From CAZHNW01 sp942491575 (GTDB lineage Bacteria > Spirochaetota > UBA4802 > UBA5550), in the NCBI GenBank assembly GCA_942491575.1, contig CALOBT010000031.1, positions 558,001-622,000 on the forward strand: a DNA stretch of 64,000 bases. Direction: 5' to 3'. The notes beneath the pieces are model-generated. The model made no database searches. It was given only the letters and a program-made list of their open reading frames with translations, and was not told the origin of the DNA. Position numbers and translations under genes: made by a program. Positions 45,385-53,335 of this stretch are shown piece by piece (the stretch's first letter is position 1; each line of letters begins with the position of its first letter).

Positions 45385-46158
45385 TTATTTTTTCTTTTTT
45401 GACTTCGCCTTCGATTCTTTCTTCTTTCCAGATTTATCTTCTTTTTTTTCTTCTTCATCAATGTGTTTGATTCGTTCGTCGTCGGGGAGTTTATCCGTCA
45501 GAAAACCTTCCTCCTGGTCTCTCCAGCCGTACCTGCCGCGAATAGATTCCGCACGGCAGAAGTCATAAAAGGTAAAATTTTTCAGGGTGTCTTCCGCTCC
45601 GAGAAGGGCATTCTTGTAGCGGACGATCTGCTGCTGGAATGTTGGCCCCATGGGAAAAACGGAGAATCGGCTTCCCTTCAGCATCGATAAAAGTGTCAGG
45701 GGACGATGGCTGCATGCTGGATGTATTATGATACCGTCGAAGGGGCCAAGGCGATCGTGCATCTGCGTGGCATCACCGGCGAAGATGCGTATGTTGAAGT
45801 ATCCCTTATCGATCAGTTTTTCCTTTGCCAGCTGCGCAAGGGGTTCATGGAATTCCACCGTTACGACTTCCTTCACCATGCTCGAAAGGATAGCCGTGGA
45901 GTATCCTGAACCGGTGCCGACTTCGAGTATCTTCCATGATTTTTTAGGGTCGAGAACCTGGATCATCTTTGCAAGAACAAAGGGATCGTCACTCATCTCT
46001 CCGCATCCGATGGGTACAGGTTTTTCCGTGTAGAGGCCCCCCTTCAGAGTCTCTGTGAAAAAATCTTCCTGATCGACAGCCTCAAACGCATCGAGTACCT
46101 TTTTCTTGATATCTTTATCTTTAAGATATTTAATAAATGCCTTTTTCTGTTTGCTCAT
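45385..46158 (-). CDS. Protein-L-isoaspartate O-methyltransferase-like enzyme
   Basis: A 257-residue SAM-dependent methyltransferase of the PCMT type, repairing isoaspartyl residues. Landmarks are VLDAFEAVDQEDFF, PIGCGEMSDDPFV (in place of the usual GQTISQP), and motif I EVGTGSGYSTAILS. The C-terminal 25 residues are an unusual tail of mixed Glu, Lys and Ser (from DEEEKKEDKSGKK onward), longer than typical. Because the substrate-loop motif differs from classical Pcm, a related repair or another methyltransferase is possible. The ATG at 46158 is preferred over the TTG at 46173. It is the last gene of the rpsF operon, 29 bases after mlaE. Confidence 0.78.
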   Translation of the reverse strand: MSKQKKAFIKYLKDKDIKKKVLDAFEAVDQEDFFTETLKGGLYTEKPVPIGCGEMSDDPFVLAKMIQVLDPKKSWKILEVGTGSGYSTAILSSMVKEVVTVEFHEPLAQLAKEKLIDKGYFNIRIFAGDATQMHDRLGPFDGIIIHPACSHRPLTLLSMLKGSRFSVFPMGPTFQQQIVRYKNALLGAEDTLKNFTFYDFCRAESIRGRYGWRDQEEGFLTDKLPDDERIKHIDEEEKKEDKSGKKKESKAKSKKKK

Positions 46159-46187
46159 TGGATCCCGTTTCAATAATTATGATAATT

Positions 46188-46967
46188 TTATAAATCGACA
46201 AAAGTCAGCAGATATGTGAGGAAATAATCCGAAATTAGAATAACCATCGAAGAGTTTACCACCGCTGCGATGGTTGAGCGTCCAACTCCCTCCGCGCCGC
46301 CGCGGGTGTTAAATCCCTGGTAGCATGAAATGTTTGCGATTATGATTCCGAAAAATACTGATTTAATCAGTCCCGACATGAAATCGGCGAGGCTGACATA
46401 TTGAACAATGTTTTCGGCATATTTTTCAGGAGTGATGCCGAGGCCAAAATATGCAATGAAGCCGCCGCCGAGTACCCCGACAAGGTCCGTAAGAACAGTT
46501 AGGGTAGGAGTCATTACCAGGCAGGCGAGAAAACGCGGTACGGAAAGATACTGTACCGGATTTGCCGAAAGGGTCCGCAGGGCATCAATCTGTTCGGTCA
46601 CCTGCATGGTTCCGATTTCTGCCGCGATGGATGAACCTACTCGGCCAGCCAGGAGAAGTCCCGTCAGTACCGGGCAGAGTTCACGAAACATGGAGATAGT
46701 AACTGCGCTGCCGATGAAAATACTGGAGCCGGACATGAGGGCGTCCATGGCACGGCCGATCTGATAGGCCATGACCATACCGGTAAAGAAAAGAGTAATG
46801 GTAGTAACAGGTATTGATTTATAGCCGATTTCAAGCATCTGGCTGATTGCATTCGCTGCATCGAAGGGGGGACGAAAAGTCCATTTCACGGTATCCTTCA
46901 GGAAAACAAAATGTCCTCCCAGGGCCTCCATGATTCTGACAAAAAGACCCGCTTCCCCGTTACTCAT
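46188..46967 (-). CDS. MlaE-family ABC transporter permease
   Basis: A 259-residue inner membrane permease of the MlaE/YrbE family, which moves phospholipids or hydrophobic compounds between membranes. Typical stretches are YKSIPVTTITLFFTGMVMAYQIG, RELCPVLTGLLLAGRVGSSIAAEIGTMQVTEQIDAL and GFNTRGGAEGVGRSTIAAVV. No MlaF ATPase or MlaD protein gene is next to it, unlike usual clusters. Instead it overlaps dnaB by eight bases at its start, in the ribosomal-replication operon. Whether the partner subunits lie elsewhere cannot be seen. Confidence 0.92.
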   Translation of the reverse strand: MSNGEAGLFVRIMEALGGHFVFLKDTVKWTFRPPFDAANAISQMLEIGYKSIPVTTITLFFTGMVMAYQIGRAMDALMSGSSIFIGSAVTISMFRELCPVLTGLLLAGRVGSSIAAEIGTMQVTEQIDALRTLSANPVQYLSVPRFLACLVMTPTLTVLTDLVGVLGGGFIAYFGLGITPEKYAENIVQYVSLADFMSGLIKSVFFGIIIANISCYQGFNTRGGAEGVGRSTIAAVVNSSMVILISDYFLTYLLTFVDL

Positions 46968-48315
46968 AGGCCGGCACTGCCTCCCCGTATTCGTGGCTTC
47001 TGTCGAGATTGTCGAACTTCGTATATTTGTCCCAGAATTTAAGACTTATATCATCAACGGGACCGGAACGCTGTTTTGCAACGATAATATCAGCTATCCC
47101 TTTTTTTTCGGTCTCTCTATCAACTTTTTCGTGGCGGTAAATAAACATTACCACATCAGCATCCTGCTCGATGGCACCTGATTCCCGCAGGTCAGACAGT
47201 GTGGGGCGCTGGTCTGCCCTCTGTTCCACGGCACGGGAGAGCTGTGAAAGAGCTACGACAGGAATATTAAGTTCACGCGCCAGCTGTTTTAAAAACCGTG
47301 AAATTTCAGCGATCTGAAGGTGCCGGTCTACCTTTGAAAGGCTTGTTATCAGCTGAAGGTAATCGATAATGATCAATCCAACGGGAACCTTCTGCTGAAG
47401 TCTTCGCGCCTTGGCCCTTATCTCCATAATATTGATGGAAGGGGTATCATCAAGAAAGATGTTCGATTTCTCCAGGAGGGCCGCCGCAGAAAAGAGCTCC
47501 TTCATTTCATCAGAGCTGATGTGTCCGGTACGGACCCGCTGAGAATCGACCAGTGACTGGATACAGAGAAGACGCATCCCCAGCTGTGATGCTGGCATTT
47601 CAAGTGAAAAGAAGAGAACTGCCTTATCAGGCTCCAGGGAGGCAATATTGTTCATAACGTTAAGGGCAAAGGCGGTTTTTCCCATACCGGGACGCGCCGC
47701 AATAATTATCAGTTCAGAGCCGTGAAGTCCCGTAAGAAGTTCATCGAGATCATTGTATCCGGTTGGAATACCAGTAACGGTTTTTTTCGTTTCATACCAG
47801 TGCCCAATGTCCTGCATGGTTTCCTGGAGAACATCATCGATAGCCTTGTAGTTGGAAACGATTCTTTTTTCCGTGACATTGAAGATATTTGTCTCTACTT
47901 CATCGATTACCTCAGCGGTATCACGGGAAGTGTCAAAACACTGTTCGATGGAATTTGTCGAAATTTGAATTAACTGCCGACGTAAAGCCAGTTCTTTAAT
48001 TCTTCGTGCATAGTATTCAGCGTTAGCTGAAGTGGAGATGGAACGGTACAACTCAGCAAGGCCCGCATCTCCACCGACGCCTTCGAACTGGTTCTGGTCG
48101 ACAAGGCGCTGCTTCAGGGTAGTTAGATCAACGGGGGTATTTTTCCGCTCCAGGGTGACAATGGCGTCGTAGATAACGCGGTGCTTTTCAAGGTAAAAAT
48201 CCTCCGGCAGGAGGATTTCAGTTACCTTGTATAGTGCCTCCCGGCTCAGCAGTGCCGAAGCCAGGCAGGCAGTTTCAGTGTCAATGTCCTGCGGCGGTAG
48301 CCGGTCCAGTGACAT
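46960..48315 (-). CDS. dnaB: Replicative DNA helicase DnaB
   Basis: A 451-residue hexameric helicase that unwinds DNA at the replication fork. An N-terminal helical domain (about 1-110) is followed by the RecA-like ATPase: Walker A ARPGMGKTAFALNV (about 208-221), FFSLEMPASQLGMR, Walker B LIIIDYLQLI (about 315), and the Arg finger region DLRESGAIEQDADVV. Length and motifs are normal. It lies three bases after rplI and overlaps mlaE. It is the classic rplI-dnaB neighbour pair. Confidence 0.97.
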   Translation of the reverse strand: MSLDRLPPQDIDTETACLASALLSREALYKVTEILLPEDFYLEKHRVIYDAIVTLERKNTPVDLTTLKQRLVDQNQFEGVGGDAGLAELYRSISTSANAEYYARRIKELALRRQLIQISTNSIEQCFDTSRDTAEVIDEVETNIFNVTEKRIVSNYKAIDDVLQETMQDIGHWYETKKTVTGIPTGYNDLDELLTGLHGSELIIIAARPGMGKTAFALNVMNNIASLEPDKAVLFFSLEMPASQLGMRLLCIQSLVDSQRVRTGHISSDEMKELFSAAALLEKSNIFLDDTPSINIMEIRAKARRLQQKVPVGLIIIDYLQLITSLSKVDRHLQIAEISRFLKQLARELNIPVVALSQLSRAVEQRADQRPTLSDLRESGAIEQDADVVMFIYRHEKVDRETEKKGIADIIVAKQRSGPVDDISLKFWDKYTKFDNLDRSHEYGEAVPAYE

Positions 48316-48318
48316 AGA

Positions 48319-48765
48319 TTATTCCTTTTTTTCTACAACAACTTTAACGTCTGCAGTAAGTCCTTCATCAAGTTTTACAGGAACTGTGAATTCACCGAGT
48401 TCTTTGATGGGTGCTTCAAGCATAACTTTACGTTTGTCAAGGTCAAAGCCCTTATCTTTCAGTTCCTTGGCGATGTCAATTGATGTAATTGAACCGAAAA
48501 GCTTGTCCTCTTCGCCGACCTGGACCTGGAATTTCAGCTCGAGGCCTTTCATGCTTTCGGATATCTTTTCGCTGTCTTTTTTACGCTTATCTTTTTTGAT
48601 TTTAATCAGTTTGTTCTGGTGTTCGATGGCACGCCGACTTGAATCATTGGCAACAATAACCAGTTTTTGCGGTATCAGGTAATTGCGTGCGTACCCGTCG
48701 GTAACGTCTTTGATGTCACCGGCGTCACCGAGATTGGGAATATCTTTTTGAAGTATAACTTTCAT
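48319..48765 (-). CDS. rplI: 50S ribosomal protein L9
   Basis: A 148-residue large-subunit protein. It begins MKVILQKDIPNLGDAGDIKDVTDGYARNYLIPQKLV, the L9 signature, then the long connecting helix and C-terminal domain. The start at 48765 is chosen because the family starts with MKVIL and GAGGAG lies upstream; the frame is open to 48792. It sits in the rpsF operon. Confidence 0.97.
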   Translation of the reverse strand: MKVILQKDIPNLGDAGDIKDVTDGYARNYLIPQKLVIVANDSSRRAIEHQNKLIKIKKDKRKKDSEKISESMKGLELKFQVQVGEEDKLFGSITSIDIAKELKDKGFDLDKRKVMLEAPIKELGEFTVPVKLDEGLTADVKVVVEKKE

Positions 48766-48825
48766 GGTTTTCTCCTCGTGACTTAGTTTCACTGCTGTGA
48801 GGGGTGTCTTTCTCCCTCTATATGA

Positions 48826-49701
48826 TTACAATTCCGGCTTTTCAGCGGTATTCAATTTTCTGAAATCAGCCCACAAATCCAGTGCCCCCAGTCCGGCTAA
48901 AAGTGTCAGAATAAAGGGTAGAATCTGTATGCCTGCCAGTAATAGAAACAGAAGCATTGCCCATTTAAAGTAGCGGGGGAAATTCCGTTTCATGAGTATA
49001 AACTTAATGATGCCTGCGGCCTGGACTACGTAAAGCAGAGAGATTATCAATCCCGCATTCAAGCCGATAAGGCGGATCATCGGATACTTTTCTCCGTCAA
49101 TCAGGAGAAAAGCAGCAAGTCCGGCGATCAGAATGAAAATAAAGTAATCGTTCAATCTGAACAGTTCAAGACCTTTTTTGTGATCAGTCCTGTGAAAACG
49201 GACGAGAAAGAGTTTTACCGCATAAAAACTGAGAGCAGTAAAAATCAATGCCTGTAGAAAAGATAGAAACGGTATCTTGTCCTGCATGATTTTTTCAAAG
49301 GCCTTGAAGTCTTTTGACATTTGTGTCCTCTGATCAGCAGGAATCTGGGTAGATTCCATCCTTTTCTCCATTAAAATCCGAGACTGCTGAAGAACATCGA
49401 TATTGAGATGGTTCTTCATGTAATAATACTGGCCGGTGAGAAGGGCTCCCATGACAACTGTTGCGGAAACCAGGTATACCGTAAGTGAGTAATTTTTCTT
49501 TACGGTAATTCCACCAAAGAGACCCAGCAGTATTGGCATCGGAAGAGAAAGGGCCTGATCAAGGTTGCTGTTTAGAAAGAACGGAATTAGCACCAGCACG
49601 GCAGCAGGGATGAAAGCCTTCCATTCCCACCGCCAGGCGGCATATGCTGAAATCAGCACAAGTGCCAGAGCCAGTGCCGGTATAAGAAAATAGGTTATCA
49701 C
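48826..49701 (-). CDS. DUF2232 family membrane protein
   Basis: A 291-residue integral membrane protein with about eight hydrophobic helices and a charged loop in the middle (about 115-150). The place between rpsR and rplI, and the pattern of helices, fit DUF2232 proteins seen next to ribosomal genes in many bacteria. Function unknown. Starts five bases after the rpsR stop. The family name is a recall from context and pattern, not a search. Confidence 0.8.
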   Translation of the reverse strand: MITYFLIPALALALVLISAYAAWRWEWKAFIPAAVLVLIPFFLNSNLDQALSLPMPILLGLFGGITVKKNYSLTVYLVSATVVMGALLTGQYYYMKNHLNIDVLQQSRILMEKRMESTQIPADQRTQMSKDFKAFEKIMQDKIPFLSFLQALIFTALSFYAVKLFLVRFHRTDHKKGLELFRLNDYFIFILIAGLAAFLLIDGEKYPMIRLIGLNAGLIISLLYVVQAAGIIKFILMKRNFPRYFKWAMLLFLLLAGIQILPFILTLLAGLGALDLWADFRKLNTAEKPEL

Positions 49702-49706
49702 CGCTA

Positions 49707-50243
49707 TTATTGCTCAACAAAAGGAAGCAGTGCGATAATACGGGCACGCTTGATTTCTCTCGCTACGGCTCGCTGGTGCTTTGCACAGGTGCCGGTAACT
49801 CGACGGGGTAGAATCTTGCCCCTGTCAGTAATAAAGCTTTCGAGAATATTTGTTTTTTTGTAATCGATTACTGCCTCTTTGTCGTGGCAGAATCTACACA
49901 CTTTTCGTCGGAAACGGGGCATACGCTGACCATCACGTCTTGGAGGTCTTCCGTCACGCCGTTGATCCGGCCTTCCTCCGCCGGGACGCCGTTGTTGATC
50001 CGGTCTTGAGTCCCGTCTCTGTCCGTCGGTGCGCTGAACAGGTTTCTGTTCGGAGCTTCCCTCTGCGGGTTTATCTGTTGCCGCAGCATCGGCTGCCGGT
50101 GTTTCAGCCGGTGTATCTGTTGCAGCAGCATCGGCTGCAGGTGTTTCAACCGGTGTATCTGTTGCAGCAGCAGGTGCCGGCGTTTCTACCGGGGTTTCAG
50201 CTGCTGTTTCTTCAGCTTCGTTATTCTTAATTTCTTCTGACAT
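49707..50243 (-). CDS. rpsR: 30S ribosomal protein S18 with long N-terminal extension
   Basis: The C-terminal part (about 108-178) is ordinary S18: KVCRFCHDKEAVIDYKKTNILESFITDRGKILPRRVTGTCAKHQRAVAREIKRARIIALLPF, including the Cys/His pairs of zinc-binding forms. The usual S18 is about 75-90 residues; here about 107 residues precede it. Residues 18-58 are three near-copies of a 14-residue unit (PVETPAADAAATDT), and 63-107 are rich in Arg, Gly, Pro and Gln. AGGAG at good spacing precedes the ATG at 50243, so the extension is probably made. A short product from the internal ATG at 49922 is possible but has no clear ribosome binding site. Confidence 0.93.
   Translation of the reverse strand: MSEEIKNNEAEETAAETPVETPAPAAATDTPVETPAADAAATDTPAETPAADAAATDKPAEGSSEQKPVQRTDGQRRDSRPDQQRRPGGGRPDQRRDGRPPRRDGQRMPRFRRKVCRFCHDKEAVIDYKKTNILESFITDRGKILPRRVTGTCAKHQRAVAREIKRARIIALLPFVEQ
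50070..50192 (-). repeat. In-frame 42-base tandem repeat within rpsR
   Basis: Three units of 39, 42 and 42 bases encode residues 18-58 of S18, with the consensus PVETPAADAAATDT. Repeat number could vary between strains by slippage without breaking the frame. Confidence 0.85.
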
Positions 50244-50263
50244 TGCTATCTCCTGTATCTACG

Positions 50264-50707
50264 TTAGAATGGAATATCATCATCCGAGAATGGGTTATTG
50301 TTGACATCCGGTGACAGGCTCTGTGGCGGCTCATTCTGAGCCGGCATATCTATCTGGATGTCTCCTCCAGCGCTGTCGCGCGGGGAAAGAAATTGCACGT
50401 TTTCCGCTACAATTTCCACTGCTGATCGTTTGTTGCCGTCCTTGTCTTCCCAGGATCGCTGTTGCAGTCGTCCTTCGAGACCGAGACGGGCTCCTTTTTT
50501 GCAGTACTGTACTACCAGTTCTCCCAGTTTGCCCCAGGCAATGCAGTTAAAAAAACTTGCCTGTTCCTTCTTATCGTTGTTTTGCACGTAAGAGCGGTTA
50601 TTGGCTATGGAGAAGTTGGCAACGGCAGTACCGTTGGGCGTGTACCTGAGTTCCGGGTCACGCACTACTCTGCCGATCAACATTACTCTGTTAAGGTCGC
50701 TGGCCAT
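50264..50707 (-). CDS. ssb: Single-stranded DNA-binding protein
   Basis: A 147-residue SSB that coats single-stranded DNA in replication and repair. The OB fold reads MLIGRVVRDPELRYTPNGTAVANFSIA... and the acidic C-terminal tail ends DDDIPF, used to dock partners. It lies between rpsF and rpsR, the common gene order. Length normal. Confidence 0.97.
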   Translation of the reverse strand: MASDLNRVMLIGRVVRDPELRYTPNGTAVANFSIANNRSYVQNNDKKEQASFFNCIAWGKLGELVVQYCKKGARLGLEGRLQQRSWEDKDGNKRSAVEIVAENVQFLSPRDSAGGDIQIDMPAQNEPPQSLSPDVNNNPFSDDDIPF

Positions 50708-50730
50708 TGGGAATCCCCCTTGTTAACCGC

Positions 50731-51009
50731 TTATGCGGCCTTAATTTTTACGAAAAGATGTCTGAGAATATCAGGAGTGAGCCTGAAATCTGCAATTACA
50801 CTATCAACAGTTTCAGGTGTTGTCTGAATAATGCCGAAGTAGTAGTAGCCTTCTCTTTCGTTGTCAATTTCGTAGGCGAGTTTTTTGTTGCCCCATGGCT
50901 CTTCGCTGGTGATGGTGACGCCGTGTTTTGCCAGGATGTCTTTCATCTTGGTTTGGACGGTATCAACATCTTTTGAGCGTAGAATTACAGTGAGTTCATA
51001 CGTATTCAT
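50731..51009 (-). CDS. rpsF: 30S ribosomal protein S6
   Basis: A 92-residue small-subunit protein: MNTYELTVILRS..., then WGNKKLAYEIDNEREGYYYFG, the S6 signature. The start is placed at 51009 because of the AAGGAGG-type site upstream; the frame stays open to 51087. It is the first gene of the operon and follows a promoter at 51097-51125. Confidence 0.96.
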   Translation of the reverse strand: MNTYELTVILRSKDVDTVQTKMKDILAKHGVTITSEEPWGNKKLAYEIDNEREGYYYFGIIQTTPETVDSVIADFRLTPDILRHLFVKIKAA

Positions 51010-51096
51010 CGATGTTCTCCTTCCTTTGGTATTGGCTGCTGAAATAATGTCTGATTTTTCAGCAGAAAGGTATGGCGATTTTTTCAAAGGGGGGGT

Positions 51097-51125
51097 ATTT
51101 TATCAAGAAAATTTCTTGATGTCAT
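51097..51125 (-). promoter_or_regulatory. Promoter of the rpsF operon with palindromic spacer
   Basis: On the minus strand ATGACA (51125-51120), 17 bases, TAAAAT (51102-51097). The 17-base spacer lies inside a perfect 19-base palindrome (51102-51120, ATCAAGAAA-A-TTTCTTGAT on the plus strand), which ends within both boxes. A repressor dimer binding here would block the promoter. Confidence 0.72.
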
Positions 51126-51179
51126 TCGTTTTTGTGGTGTTTTATGGAAAAGGAAGAATACGCTCTTCGGAGGCGTTTT

Positions 51180-51244
51180 TTTTTGAAGGCGACCATCGCA
51201 ATGGTCGCCTTCAAAAACACGATATTCGCCTTCAAAAAAAACGC
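51180..51244. repeat. Palindromic repeat, first member
   Basis: GAAGGCGACCAT pairs perfectly with ATGGTCGCCTTC (51185-51212) around CGCA, with T- and A-runs at the ends. A second copy of TCGCCTTC plus A-run (51226-51240) could pair in its place. It probably terminates transcription and resembles the hairpins at 52551, 53144 and 60373. Confidence 0.75.
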
Positions 51245-51270
51245 AATTTATTTATAAAATGGAGAACATT

Positions 51271-52536
51271 ATGTCACATGAAGCGATAAAATTTCCGGAG
51301 GATTTCCTCTGGGGCACCGCCGCATCAGCCTATCAGACAGAGGGGGGCAATTACAACAATGACTGGTACCGTATGGAGCAGGAAAGCCTGGCGCAGCCGT
51401 CGGAAGAGCGCCGTTTTACCGAGCCATGCGGTGACGCATGCAATCACTGGAACCGCTTTGAGACAGATTATGATCTGGCACAGGAAATGGGAGTGCATAT
51501 GCACCGCCTCTCCACGGAGTGGTCCAGGGTTGTCCCGGAAGAAAATCGTATTGACGAAGAGGCTCTGAGCCATTACCGGGAAATGATGGGGGCCTTGAAA
51601 AAGAGAGGAATAAAGGTGATGCTCTGCCTGCATCATTTCACTATTCCCCTCTGGATGGAGGAAAAGGGGGGCTTTTTAAATAGAAAGGTCTTCATGGAGC
51701 ATTTTTCCTTCTATATAGAGGCGGTGGTGCGCAACCTGGGGGATCTTGTAGATTCGTGGCTTCCCATCAATGAACCTAATGTCGTTCCCCTGGGAGGGTA
51801 TCTGACAGGTTTTTTCCCGCCTTATCGAATCAGTTACCTGCAGTTCATTAAGGTGTACCGGACATTTTTTTCAATGCACGGGCGCAGCTACCATATAATC
51901 AAAAAATATCATCCTGAAGCACCTGTTGGAGTCGCCTTTGCTTACATGCACTTCCAGCCATACCGTAAAAAATCACTAATTGACCGTTTCACCACCGCCC
52001 TGGCGGACAAGGTTGCCAACCGCTGTTTTTTCGATTCGGTCCGTACAGGGCGTATCGGATTTCCACTGGGGCTTGGACTTCCTTTTAAAGAATTGAAAAA
52101 TGCCATGGACTTTATCGGAGTTAACTATTACAGCACCAATTACATGAAGGGCATGGACACCATCGAAAGCAGGGAGGGGGATCTTGTGACTGATATGGGT
52201 TGGATCCATTACCCGGAAGGCATTTATGATGTGCTGAAGATGGTGGGAAGTTCAACGGATCTCCCCATTATTGTCACTGAAAACGGACTTGCCACTACAG
52301 ATGAGAATTTCCGGATTGAATACCTTTCGGGGCACCTGAAACAGGTTCATCGCGCCATCTCCGAGGGGGTAAATGTCCAGGGCTACATGGTCTGGTCCCT
52401 CACGGATAACTTTGAATGGGATAAGGGATATAAAATGCGTTTCGGCCTGATTGAAGTAGATTTCAAGACACAGAAAAGGAAGATAAAGGCAGGCGGGCTG
52501 TGGTACGCGAAATTGATAAAGGAACGCGTATTGTAG
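51271..52536 (+). CDS. Family 1 glycoside hydrolase (beta-glucosidase)
   Basis: A 421-residue cytoplasmic GH1 enzyme hydrolysing beta-glucosides or related sugars such as beta-galactosides or phospho-sugars. The acid/base is E168 in LPINEPNV and the nucleophile E337 in VTENGLAT. FPEDFLWGTAASAYQTEGG and the terminal WSLTDNFEWDKGY segment are standard. The start at 51271 uses the GGAG at 51264 within the preceding in-frame region; the frame is open to 51259. No signal peptide, so it acts on imported sugar, possibly glucobioses produced by the exported GH3. Confidence 0.93.
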   Translation: MSHEAIKFPEDFLWGTAASAYQTEGGNYNNDWYRMEQESLAQPSEERRFTEPCGDACNHWNRFETDYDLAQEMGVHMHRLSTEWSRVVPEENRIDEEALSHYREMMGALKKRGIKVMLCLHHFTIPLWMEEKGGFLNRKVFMEHFSFYIEAVVRNLGDLVDSWLPINEPNVVPLGGYLTGFFPPYRISYLQFIKVYRTFFSMHGRSYHIIKKYHPEAPVGVAFAYMHFQPYRKKSLIDRFTTALADKVANRCFFDSVRTGRIGFPLGLGLPFKELKNAMDFIGVNYYSTNYMKGMDTIESREGDLVTDMGWIHYPEGIYDVLKMVGSSTDLPIIVTENGLATTDENFRIEYLSGHLKQVHRAISEGVNVQGYMVWSLTDNFEWDKGYKMRFGLIEVDFKTQKRKIKAGGLWYAKLIKERVL

Positions 52537-52550
52537 GGGCGAAGATGTTT

Positions 52551-52592
52551 CATTTATGCAGGAGCGAAAGCGTTTTCGCTCCTGCATAAATG
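52551..52592. repeat. Palindromic repeat/terminator downstream of GH1
   Basis: CATTTATGCAGGAGCGAAA pairs with TTTCGCTCCTGCATAAATG around GCGT, a long perfect stem. It sits 15 bases after the GH1 stop and looks like a terminator; it shares TTTATGCAGG with the element at 60373. Confidence 0.8.
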
Positions 52593-52708
52593 AATTTTTA
52601 TTGACGGGAAGAACTTTTTATGACTTTCTTGACTGATATGTCACTCAAGCTGGAATTTCTCCCGTGACGTCTATTTTGTGGCATAAAAATTAATACGAGG
52701 TTAATTCT

Positions 52709-53128
52709 ATGAAAAAAATGATCCTTCTCAGCGCACTTGTTTTCTTTTTTGCTGCAGGAAGTATTATGGCTGGAAATCCCGATGCGGTTCTCGGCACCTG
52801 GCTGGTTGCTGCAAAAGATGGCAAAGTGCAAATATTTAAATGCGGTAATAAATACTGCGGTAAGCTTGTATGGCTCAGCAATCCTGACGATCTCGATACT
52901 AAAAATCCCGATCCTAAAAAACGAACCCAGAAATTGATGGGTACCCTGATGCTTCACGGTTTTAGTTACGACGATGGCGAATGGGAAGGCGGAAAAATTT
53001 ATGATCCCGGCAACGGTAAAACATACAGCTGCAAGATGTGGCTTGATGGGAACAATAAACTCTGGGTGAAGGGGTATATTGGAATCTCTATTCTTGGCCG
53101 CAAAGAACTCTGGACCAGGTCAAAATAA
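52709..53128 (+). CDS. DUF2147 secreted protein
   Basis: A 139-residue exported protein: signal peptide MKKMILLSALVFFFAAGSIMAG, then VLGTWLVAAKDGKVQIFKCGNKYCGKLVWLSN...GKIYDPGNGKTYSCKMWLDGNNKLWVKGYIGISILGRKELWTR, the DUF2147 pattern. Two Cys pairs (FKCGNKYCG and SCKMW) may form a disulfide in the periplasm. Members are often found near sugar or envelope genes; no reaction is known. AACGAGG upstream. Confidence 0.87.
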   Translation: MKKMILLSALVFFFAAGSIMAGNPDAVLGTWLVAAKDGKVQIFKCGNKYCGKLVWLSNPDDLDTKNPDPKKRTQKLMGTLMLHGFSYDDGEWEGGKIYDPGNGKTYSCKMWLDGNNKLWVKGYIGISILGRKELWTRSK

Positions 53129-53143
53129 CTTGTTCACCCCGTC

Positions 53144-53181
53144 GTATTGAAGGTGCCGATGCTCATCGGAGCCTTCAATAC
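53144..53181. repeat. Palindromic repeat/terminator downstream of DUF2147 gene
   Basis: GTATTGAAGG pairs with CCTTCAATAC with an inner GCCGATG/CATCGG stem containing mismatches, 15 bases after the stop. It belongs to the same hairpin family as 51180 and 52551 by its GAAGG-start and inner GAT/ATC. Confidence 0.72.
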
Positions 53182-53263
53182 GCCTTGTTTCATGCCTTAT
53201 TCCCCTTTTTTAAGTTTTACCAAGAACAGTCTCCGGGAAGACCTCCATAGCCCCTATTAGCTC

Positions 53264-53293
53264 TTGACAGTATAAGTGAAGCACTATTATTCT
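53264..53293 (+). promoter_or_regulatory. Promoter of the hybrid kinase gene
   Basis: TTGACA (53264-53269), 18 bases, TATTCT (53288-53293), 42 bases before the ATG. Confidence 0.6.
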
Positions 53294-53335
53294 GATTTAT
53301 CTGAAAGAATTTGATACAGACAGGAAAAAATCTAT

